Below are positions 19,050 to 24,210 of a stretch of DNA of 24,210 bases, piece after piece. Under the pieces are notes generated by a model, which saw only the letters and a list, made by a program, of their open reading frames with translations, had not been told where the DNA came from and ran no database searches. The translations under genes and the position numbers were made by a program. The stretch's first letter is position 1. Each line of letters starts with the position of its first letter. Source of the DNA: a virus; the IMG/VR virus record IMGVR_UViG_3300042879_004171, positions 1-24,210 of that record; one strand, given 5' to 3'.

Positions 19050-19442
19050 ATGAGCCAGATCCCGCTGTGGTTTGACACGTACCAGGATGCGATTCGCGCC
19101 ACTGTGATGGCGCTGGGCGGTTACAAGCAGGTGGGTTCGATGCTGAAGCCCAGCATGCCGCCTGACGCGGCTGGGCGCTGGCTGAACGATACGCTGAACC
19201 CGGAAAAGCGCGAGAAGCTGGACATCAGCGAGCTGGCCTTCATCCGCAAGGAGGCGCGCCGCCGGGGCATCGATACCCTCGCGGCCTATGAAATGCGCGA
19301 GGCGGGGTATGCGGATCCGCAGCCGCTGGTGTTTGAGGATGAAGAGGCCCGGCTGAAGCGAGAGTTCATCGAGGCCGTGAAGGGCTTGAAGTCCATCGAG
19401 GGCCGCATGGAGCGGCTGTCTGCGCTGCGATCGGTGGCCTGA
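19050..19442 (+). CDS. CII-like phage regulatory protein
   Basis: This gene encodes 130 residues. The N-terminal pattern (YQDAIRATVMALGGYKQVGSMLKPSMPPDAAGRWLNDTLNPEKREKLDISELAFIRKEARRRG) follows the phage CII/CP76-type regulators: a helix, KxVG helix-turn-helix, WLNxxLNPEKREKL, then a second helix pair. The C-terminus (EARLKREFIEAVKGLKSIEGRMERL) is a coiled helix suited to oligomerisation. It lies downstream of Cro and upstream of the replication genes, as cII does in lambdoid phages. GGAG lies 9 bases before the ATG but inside a hairpin. Activation of lysogenic promoters is inferred from family and position. Confidence 0.6.
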   Translation: MSQIPLWFDTYQDAIRATVMALGGYKQVGSMLKPSMPPDAAGRWLNDTLNPEKREKLDISELAFIRKEARRRGIDTLAAYEMREAGYADPQPLVFEDEEARLKREFIEAVKGLKSIEGRMERLSALRSVA

Positions 19443-19663
19443 TGCTGCCGGAAGACCTGAGTGCGGAGCCTGACGTGGCCGCCTACGTGGCGGCGTCGGT
19501 GCGCTTGGCTGAGTTGCAGGCGCGTCCTGCGCGGTGTGCGACGGGGCATTCGACGTGTACGCGGGCGCACTTGGGGGCGGGCCCGCAATGCGAGGGCGGG
19601 CGTTGCCATGTGGCCGCCGCGGATCGCGCGGCGCGTGGCGTGGAGGATGTGCCCCATGGGTAA
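19442..19663 (+). CDS. Small cysteine-containing protein
   Basis: This gene encodes 73 residues, with its ATG sharing a base with the previous stop (TGATG). The first half is helical and acidic (PEDLSAEPDVAAYVAASVRLAELQARP). The second half has four Cys and several His (RCATGHSTCTRAHLG...QCEGGRCHVAAAD), spaced as in a small zinc-binding module. The stop overlaps the next ATG by 8 bases. It is probably a regulator or adaptor in the replication cluster; the family is not recognised. Confidence 0.55.
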   Translation: MLPEDLSAEPDVAAYVAASVRLAELQARPARCATGHSTCTRAHLGAGPQCEGGRCHVAAADRAARGVEDVPHG

Positions 19664-19850
19664 GCGCAAGCGGAAGCTGAGCCCGCTGGGCGATAAGTCG
19701 CGACGCCCGTTCGCGCTGCCGCACGTTGAGCGCAAGCAGCGCGAGGCTGAGCGCAGGGCGCTGCAGGCGCTGACGCCTGAGCAGGTGAGTCGCAACCTGG
19801 AGCGTGTGCAACACGCGCTGCAGGCGGCCGGGCTGGAGGGTGAGGCTTGA
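19656..19850 (+). CDS. Small basic protein upstream of the replication gene
   Basis: This gene encodes 64 residues, with GGAGG 9 bases before the ATG. The sequence is strongly basic (MGKRKRKLSPLGDKSRRPFALPHVERKQREAERRAL, residues about 1-36), then a helix (TPEQVSRNLERVQHALQAAG). It overlaps the upstream stop by 8 bases and the next start by 4 (TTGA). A basic, coiled protein here could bind nucleic acid or the replication complex; this is not shown. Confidence 0.6.
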   Translation: MGKRKRKLSPLGDKSRRPFALPHVERKQREAERRALQALTPEQVSRNLERVQHALQAAGLEGEA

Positions 19851-20737
19851 GCGGTGCGTCGCTGATGCTGTTTCCCGAAGAGCTGGAGGCCATCTGCGGC
19901 CTGCCGCATGCGCAGCAGCTGCTCTATCTGGCGATCCGCTGGCGGATGGATGGGCGCAGCTTCCTGGCGGGTGAGCCGGCACGGCTGAGTGACCAGTACC
20001 TGCGCGAGCGCATCGAGGTGACGGCTGAGCGCGGCCGGCGCGAGGCGCAGCTGTTCAAGGCGACGCGCCACCAGCTTCGGTGGCTGCTCGATGCCCTGGT
20101 GACGCGGGGGCTGCTCCAGCGGGTGCAGGGGTGTGAGCTGGTGTTCCGGCTTCCTGTCGCGGCGCAGGCTTCTTCCGTCCGCAGGACTTCCGCGCAGTTT
20201 CCGCGCGCTTCTTCCGCGCAGGGTGTGGATGGGCTGAACGCCAGTGTTGATGCTGGTACCGATGGTGTCGGTGAGTTTGTTTCCGCGCATGACGAAGCGG
20301 CCATTTCCGCGCCCCCTCAGAGATCAGTAAACAGCTACTCCGTAGTAGAGCCTGAGGGAGAGGGTGAGGGTACGCGCGTGGCGCCGACTGTGGCCGGTGC
20401 GCTGTGCCGCCGCCTGCGGGCTGCCGGGGTGCAGGGCGCACAGCCGAACCACCCGCGGCTGCTGGAGGCGCTGGGCGAGGGCATCAGCCCCGAGGCGATC
20501 GAGGCCGTGGCCGCAGAGCTGGTCAGCAAAGGGCAGGGTCCGCCGAAGCTGGCCTACGTGGTGGCGACGGCGAGAGGCAGGGCGAAGGACGGAAAGGGAA
20601 TCGGCAATGGCACTGGAACGGGTAAGCGAGGCGGGTCTGCAGCAGAGCGTGTCGACCGCGCGTTCGAGCTCGGCGAGCAGCGCGCACGCGAGCGAGTCAG
20701 CGGGCTGCGCGTCATCGTTGGAGGTCGAGAGGCGTAA
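19847..20737 (+). CDS. O-like phage replication initiation protein
   Basis: This gene encodes 296 residues. The start is taken as TTG at 19847: GGAGG lies 7 bases upstream and it forms a TTGA overlap with the previous stop; the alternative is the ATG at 19865. Residues about 5-100 read as a winged-helix region (FPEELEAICGLPHAQQLLYLAIRWRM..., HQLRWLLDALVTRGLLQRVQGCELVFRLPVA). Residues about 105-180 are a low-complexity linker whose DNA carries the iteron cluster. The C-terminal 110 residues are helical (AGALCRRLRAAGVQG, SPEAIEAVAAELVSKGQG). This matches lambda O in layout: origin-binding domain, origin inside the gene, C-terminal contact to the helicase loader encoded next. The sequence itself is not close to lambda O. 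Confidence 0.7.
   Translation: MSGASLMLFPEELEAICGLPHAQQLLYLAIRWRMDGRSFLAGEPARLSDQYLRERIEVTAERGRREAQLFKATRHQLRWLLDALVTRGLLQRVQGCELVFRLPVAAQASSVRRTSAQFPRASSAQGVDGLNASVDAGTDGVGEFVSAHDEAAISAPPQRSVNSYSVVEPEGEGEGTRVAPTVAGALCRRLRAAGVQGAQPNHPRLLEALGEGISPEAIEAVAAELVSKGQGPPKLAYVVATARGRAKDGKGIGNGTGTGKRGGSAAERVDRAFELGEQRARERVSGLRVIVGGREA
20188..20349 (+). other. Putative replication origin: iterons inside the O-like gene
   Basis: Five directly repeated TTCCGCGC cores start at 20188, 20199, 20212, 20281 and 20305; two read TTCCGCGCAG exactly. They are followed by a locally less GC-rich stretch (about 20317-20349) with the inverted repeat CTACT-CCGT-AGTAG (20335-20348). The cluster sits in the linker-coding part of the initiator gene, as the lambda origin does in gene O. 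Confidence 0.6.
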
Positions 20738-21332
20738 GGCAGTGCTGCGCCGGCTGTGGGTGCGCATGGCTGCGATCTACCCGCATCGGTGGGTGAGCGG
20801 CGTGGGTGAGTCGCCCGAGCGCGAGGACGGCCGGCTGAAGCCGCAGGGCGATGAGTGGATGCGTTCCATCGCAGGCCTGAGCGACGACCAGATCGCGGCC
20901 GGGCTTGAGGCCTGCCGCCTGCATGGGACGCCCTACGTGCCGACGCCTGCCGAGTTCCGCAGCCGCTGCCTGGGCATCCCTGACCTGGCCGTGGTGCGCG
21001 ATGAGATCGACACGCGCACCTACTCGCGCTTTACGCTGCTGGTCCTGCGTGGTGGAGTCGACGCCAACGGCGTGCGATGGCCGGGCCTGGACTGGTCGCG
21101 CTATCGCAGCGAGCCCGCGGCCTCGGCCATCCGCCTGCTCGATCTGACCTATCGCCGAGCCCATGACCACGTCATGAGAGGCGGAGAGCTGCCCGAGCTG
21201 CCGGTCGCCGCGATCGAGGAAGAGCCGCGAGAGTTCAAGCCAGCCGACCCGGCCAAGGTGGCCAGCCACATGGCCCAGCTCGAACGCCTGCTAGGCGTCG
21301 GCCGGCCGGACTCGCCCGGGGTGCCCGCGTGA
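20607..21332 (+). CDS. P-like DnaB helicase loader
   Basis: This gene encodes 241 residues from the ATG at 20607, overlapping the upstream gene by 131 bases. A GTG at 20742, with GAGAGG upstream and just after the O-like stop, would give 196 residues without overlap. The conserved block is VLRRLWVRMAAIYPHRWVSGVG, DEWMRSIAGLSDDQIAAGLEACRLHGTPYVPTPAEFRSRCLG; this matches the lambda P family (RM..IY..RW, W...L.GL....I..GL..C......PT..EFR..C). The C-terminal half carries RSEPAASAIRLLDLTYRRAHDHVMRG. It would recruit the host helicase DnaB to the origin bound by the O-like protein. I keep the longer start because family members usually have an N-terminal extension. Confidence 0.75.
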   Translation: MALERVSEAGLQQSVSTARSSSASSAHASESAGCASSLEVERRKAVLRRLWVRMAAIYPHRWVSGVGESPEREDGRLKPQGDEWMRSIAGLSDDQIAAGLEACRLHGTPYVPTPAEFRSRCLGIPDLAVVRDEIDTRTYSRFTLLVLRGGVDANGVRWPGLDWSRYRSEPAASAIRLLDLTYRRAHDHVMRGGELPELPVAAIEEEPREFKPADPAKVASHMAQLERLLGVGRPDSPGVPA

Positions 21333-21450
21333 AGGCGAACCTCAGCGTGCGGGTCCTCTCCAGCAGAGAGGGATGCGGGTGTTCTGGCCGCATTTCCTCG
21401 CTAGTTGTGGCCTATTCCCTAGGGGGTTGTGCTGGTAGGTGGTTGACCTG
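21333..21450. other. Intergenic region before terminase: possible cos site
   Basis: This 118-base gap separates the replication genes from the Nu1-like gene, where cos lies in lambda-type phages. It contains a perfect hairpin (CCTCTC-CAGCA-GAGAGG, 21355-21371), a direct repeat of TGCGGGT (21348 and 21374) and the palindrome CCCTAGGG (21417-21424). No cohesive-end sequence can be proved by reading. AGGTGG about 8 bases before 21451 is the terminase ribosome-binding site. Confidence 0.4.
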
Positions 21451-21966
21451 ATGGACCTTTCAGGCGCCATCACGCAGCAGCAGTTCGGCGAGCTGGTCGG
21501 TGTGTCGCAGCAGGCGGTGTCCGATCTGGTGGGCCGGGGCGTGCTCACCCCGGGCGACACGGCATCGGAATGGCTGCTGGCGTACTGCGACCACCTGCGC
21601 GAGATGGCTGCCGGCCGCGGTGGCGAGGATGGCGTGAACCTGGTGCGCGAGCGAGCGTTGCTGGCCCGCGAGCAGCGCATTCGCGTGGCGATCCAGAACG
21701 CGGAGAAGAAGGGCCAGCTGGCGCCGGTCGCCGCGCTCGAGCAGGCGCTCGCCAGCGCCGGCGCCAAGGCCAGCAAGATTCTGGCGACGATCAAGGGCGA
21801 GATCCGTCTTCACTACCCGCAGCTCAGCGCCTCCGGCCTCGCGGCTGTTGACGTGATCGTGGGCAAGGCACTGAACGAAGTCGCCTCGATGTCGCTGTCC
21901 GAAGACGACGAGGATGAAGACGCCGAGCGCGAAGCGCCTGCGGATCCGGAGGCCGAGGCCGCATGA
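21451..21966 (+). CDS. Terminase small subunit, Nu1-like
   Basis: This gene encodes 171 residues from the ATG at 21451 (a GTG at 21439 is the alternative). Residues about 6-35 (AITQQQFGELVGVSQQAVSDLVGRGVL) are the helix-turn-helix typical of lambda Nu1 family DNA-recognition subunits. WLLAYCDHLREMAAGRGG and a charged helix (VRERALLAREQRIRVAIQNAEKKG) follow, with an acidic C-terminus (DDEDEDAEREA). It should bind cos or pac DNA and recruit the large subunit, whose start overlaps its stop as ATGA. It marks the start of the late/packaging region. Confidence 0.85.
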   Translation: MDLSGAITQQQFGELVGVSQQAVSDLVGRGVLTPGDTASEWLLAYCDHLREMAAGRGGEDGVNLVRERALLAREQRIRVAIQNAEKKGQLAPVAALEQALASAGAKASKILATIKGEIRLHYPQLSASGLAAVDVIVGKALNEVASMSLSEDDEDEDAEREAPADPEAEAA

Positions 21967-24210
21967 CCTTCGACGCCGCTGGCTCTGACCTGCCGCTGGA
22001 GGAATCCGACTACCAGCCGACCATCAAGGCTGCCGTTGCCCGCGGCCTTGGCGCCTGGAAGGTCCGCAAGCCGATGGGGCTCGACGAATGGGCCCGCGAG
22101 CACTTCTACCTGAGCGCGGAGTCCAGCTACGTCGAGGGGCGGTGGCATGCCTGGCCGTTCCAGCGCGCCATCATGAACCTGCTCAGCAACGACGACGTCG
22201 AGCAGGTAACGGTCAAGAAGTCCGCCCGCCTCGGCTACACGAAGATCGTCCTGGCCTTCCTGCTGTACTCGGCGCATCAGCTGCGCCGCAACACCTGCAT
22301 CTGGCAGCCGACCGACGGCGACCGCGATGAGTTCGTCAAGGATGAGCTCGAGACAGCCCTGCGCGACTGCGCAGTGATGCGCGAGGTCATGCCGCGCGTC
22401 CACAAGCGCAGCAAGGACAACACCCTCGAGCGCAAGGCCTTCCTCGGCAGCAAGCTCGCGATGAAGGGCGGTACCTCGGCCACCAACTTCCGCCGCATGA
22501 GCGTCGACAACGCCGTGCTCGATGAGCTGTCCGGCTTCGATCGCAACATCGACAAGGAAGGCACCCCGACGGTGCTGGCGTGGAAGCGCACCGAAGGCGC
22601 CACGTTCCCGAAGAAAATCGCCGGCAGCACCCCGAAGCTCAAGGGCTTCTGCCTCATCGACGAAGAGTTCCGCGTCGCCGATGTGCGCATGACGTTCCAG
22701 ATCCCGTGCCCAAGCTGCGGCGAGTTCCACGCCATCACCTGGGGCGGCAAGGATGCGCCGCACGGCTTCAAGTGGCGGGACAAAGACCCGAGCACCGTGC
22801 ACCACCTGTGCCCGCACAACGGCTGCTCGATCACGCAGGACCAATACCTCGCCGTCGCGCACCTCGGCCTCTTCATCAGCGAAGACGGTCAGCTGCGGCT
22901 TGACCTGGAGGGAAAGTTCACCGACTCCGACGGCAATCCAGCGCCGGCGCCGAAGCACGTCGCCGTGCACCCGTGGACAGCGCTCAGCCCCAAGGTGGCG
23001 TGGTCGCAGATCGTCAAAGAGTTCCTCGAAGCCCACGAAAAGCTGGTCGAGGGCGACACCGACAAGATGCAGACCTTCACCAACACCACGCTGGGCGAGT
23101 GTTGGGAGGGCGAGATCGAGCGCACCGAAGCCAGTGAGCTGCAGGCCCGGGCCGAACCTTTCCCGCTGCGGCTGATGCCGCGTGGCTGCCTGCTGCTGCT
23201 GGCCTCGGCCGACACCCAGGACAACCGCATCGAGGTCGCTGTGTGGGGCTACGGCCGCGGCGGCGAGATGTGGACCATCGACCACCTGGTGTTCTTCGGC
23301 AACCCCGCACTGCCCGCCGTGTGGGCTGAGCTCGAAGAGTGGGCGCGCACCGTCGAATACCCGCACGTCAGCGGCTTTCCGCAGCGGATCCACGCCGGCG
23401 CCATTGACTCCGGCGGCCACCATGCCGACGCCGTCTACGCCTTCGCCCACCGCATGCGCGATCGACGCTGGCACGCGGTCAAGGGCTACAACGGCCGCGA
23501 GCGCGCGATCGAGCAGGGCAACGTCAAGGTCGGGTTCCGCTGGAACGGCCGCATCGAAAAGCACGGCCCCACGCTGTGGCACGTCGGCACCAACCTCGCT
23601 AAGGACCGTTTCCAGTCGCGGCTTGAAGTGCCGAGCCCGGGCCCGGGCTACGTGCACCTGGCCAAGGACCTGAGCGACGAATGGTTCAAGCAGTTGGCCG
23701 GCGAAGTGCGCGCCGTGCGCCGCATGCAGGGCGGTACCGAGACGCGCTGGACGAAGACCCGCGCGCGCATCGAGGTCAAGGACTGCCTCACCTATGCCAT
23801 CTGGCTGGAAGAGCGCCTGGCGCTGTGGCACCCCAGCAAAGCCAAGTTCTGGGACGGGCTGGAAGCCACGGTGCAGCCCGAGGGCGACCTATTCGCCGCG
23901 GCTGCGATGCGCTCCGCGCAGCCTATCGCGCTGCCTGCGGAGTTGCCTGCTGCCCCAATCGCGCCAAGTCAGCTTCAGCCGCAGACAAAGATCACGGCTC
24001 TGGCAGCGCTTGCGGAAGTTGAGCGGCTTTGGCGCAGCCAGCCCAGTCAGCCTGCGCCGACCGATCGGATCACGGATTGGGCTGGGGTTGTCGATGGCAA
24101 TCCGATCCACCTGACGCTGCTGCGCGTGGTGCTGGATCAGTTGTCAGGCCCGCCGCAACCGATCGCAGCCCAGCTGGATGCCGCGCTGATCCAGAACATC
24201 AAGGCGCTGA
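21963..24210 (+). CDS. Terminase large subunit (GpA family), 3' end beyond the window
   Basis: 749 codons are open to the window edge. The start overlaps the small-subunit stop (ATGA). The ATPase has a GpA-type P-loop KSARLGYTK (residues 86-94) and a Walker B-like VLDELSGF. Cysteine pairs (CPSCGEFH and LCPHNGC) suggest a metal site. The nuclease part has ADTQDNRIEV and AIDSGGHHADAVY, with acidic residues placed as in the GpA family (PF05876). It packages DNA into proheads and cuts it at cos. Lambda gpA has 641 residues. Here the core ends near base 23900 and more than 100 further codons follow, with more A/T-ending codons than the core. Confidence 0.93.
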   Translation, partial: MTFDAAGSDLPLEESDYQPTIKAAVARGLGAWKVRKPMGLDEWAREHFYLSAESSYVEGRWHAWPFQRAIMNLLSNDDVEQVTVKKSARLGYTKIVLAFLLYSAHQLRRNTCIWQPTDGDRDEFVKDELETALRDCAVMREVMPRVHKRSKDNTLERKAFLGSKLAMKGGTSATNFRRMSVDNAVLDELSGFDRNIDKEGTPTVLAWKRTEGATFPKKIAGSTPKLKGFCLIDEEFRVADVRMTFQIPCPSCGEFHAITWGGKDAPHGFKWRDKDPSTVHHLCPHNGCSITQDQYLAVAHLGLFISEDGQLRLDLEGKFTDSDGNPAPAPKHVAVHPWTALSPKVAWSQIVKEFLEAHEKLVEGDTDKMQTFTNTTLGECWEGEIERTEASELQARAEPFPLRLMPRGCLLLLASADTQDNRIEVAVWGYGRGGEMWTIDHLVFFGNPALPAVWAELEEWARTVEYPHVSGFPQRIHAGAIDSGGHHADAVYAFAHRMRDRRWHAVKGYNGRERAIEQGNVKVGFRWNGRIEKHGPTLWHVGTNLAKDRFQSRLEVPSPGPGYVHLAKDLSDEWFKQLAGEVRAVRRMQGGTETRWTKTRARIEVKDCLTYAIWLEERLALWHPSKAKFWDGLEATVQPEGDLFAAAAMRSAQPIALPAELPAAPIAPSQLQPQTKITALAALAEVERLWRSQPSQPAPTDRITDWAGVVDGNPIHLTLLRVVLDQLSGPPQPIAAQLDAALIQNIKAL

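Noticed and set aside
18852-19982. 376-residue - strand open frame
   Set aside because: It is antisense to the CII-like and replication genes, which show coupling and family patterns; its composition is typical of a shadow frame.
21813-23831. 672-residue - strand open frame
   Set aside because: It is a high-GC shadow antisense to both terminase genes, which have strong family motifs; its sequence is low-complexity and has no recognisable domain.
1-24210. CRISPR array
   Set aside because: No regularly spaced repeats with unique spacers were seen; the only clustered repeats are the iterons, operators and arm sites.
1-24210. Lysis genes (holin, endolysin, Rz)
   Set aside because: The small membrane proteins at 13268 and 13754 are in the early operon, without an endolysin or spanin beside them, so they are not called as holins.

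Overview
The window is part of a high-GC temperate siphophage-type genome. The likely host is a gammaproteobacterium of the Xanthomonadaceae/Lysobacter kind. This is inferred from the GC bias, the encoded-CCA tRNA-Ser fragment used as attachment core, and cargo genes of the DUF2845 and DUF4124 families; it is not proven. The end of the tail operon lies on the left, the integrase and early regions in the middle, and the packaging genes on the right. The attachment core has phage DNA on both sides, so it reads as an intact attP. The sequence therefore comes from a circular or unintegrated phage genome (or the joint between tandem prophages), not from a simple prophage border.

Layout. (1) 1-3859, + strand: the last five genes of the late/tail operon, followed by a terminator at 4025-4052. 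(2) 4151-4714, +: two small cargo genes, one a secreted DUF2845 protein. (3) 4715-4972: attP, made of a 62-bp tRNA-Ser(CGA) 3' fragment flanked by copies of TTCCGCAATC that look like integrase arm sites. (4) 4960-16142, - strand: one leftward early operon of 26 genes, from an unknown first gene through an antirepressor, two small membrane proteins, a cupin-like protein, an HNH-like protein, a DNA cytosine methyltransferase and a DUF4224 protein to the tyrosine integrase. It ends with an unusual protein that joins an integrase-like arm-binding domain to an HNH-like domain. Twenty-one of its 25 gene junctions are 4-base stop/start overlaps. (5) 16184-17650: the immunity region, with a CI/S24 repressor, a secreted DUF4124 cargo gene, divergent PL and PR promoters and five copies of the operator ACGG-N4-CCGT. 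(6) 17650-21332, +: the rightward early operon with a Cro-like protein, small genes, a CII-like regulator, an O-like replication protein carrying an iteron cluster in its own gene, and a P-like helicase loader. Two small genes lie antisense within it. (7) 21333-24210, +: a possible cos region, the Nu1-like small terminase, and a GpA-family large terminase that runs off the right end.

How it works together. The logic is lambda-like. CI would hold PL and PR through shared operators. The antirepressor in the PL operon could counter CI. PR would feed Cro, the CII-like regulator and the O/P replication pair. Integrase sits at the far end of the PL transcript, next to attP. Portal, capsid, most tail and lysis genes are not in the window and should lie beyond its ends.

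The items most worth following up are the arm-domain/HNH protein beside attP, the duplicated PL/PR operator modules, the iterons inside the O-like gene, the hairpin over the start of the CII-like gene, the duplicated 19-bp gene junction bracketing an antisense gene, and the C-terminal extension of the large terminase.
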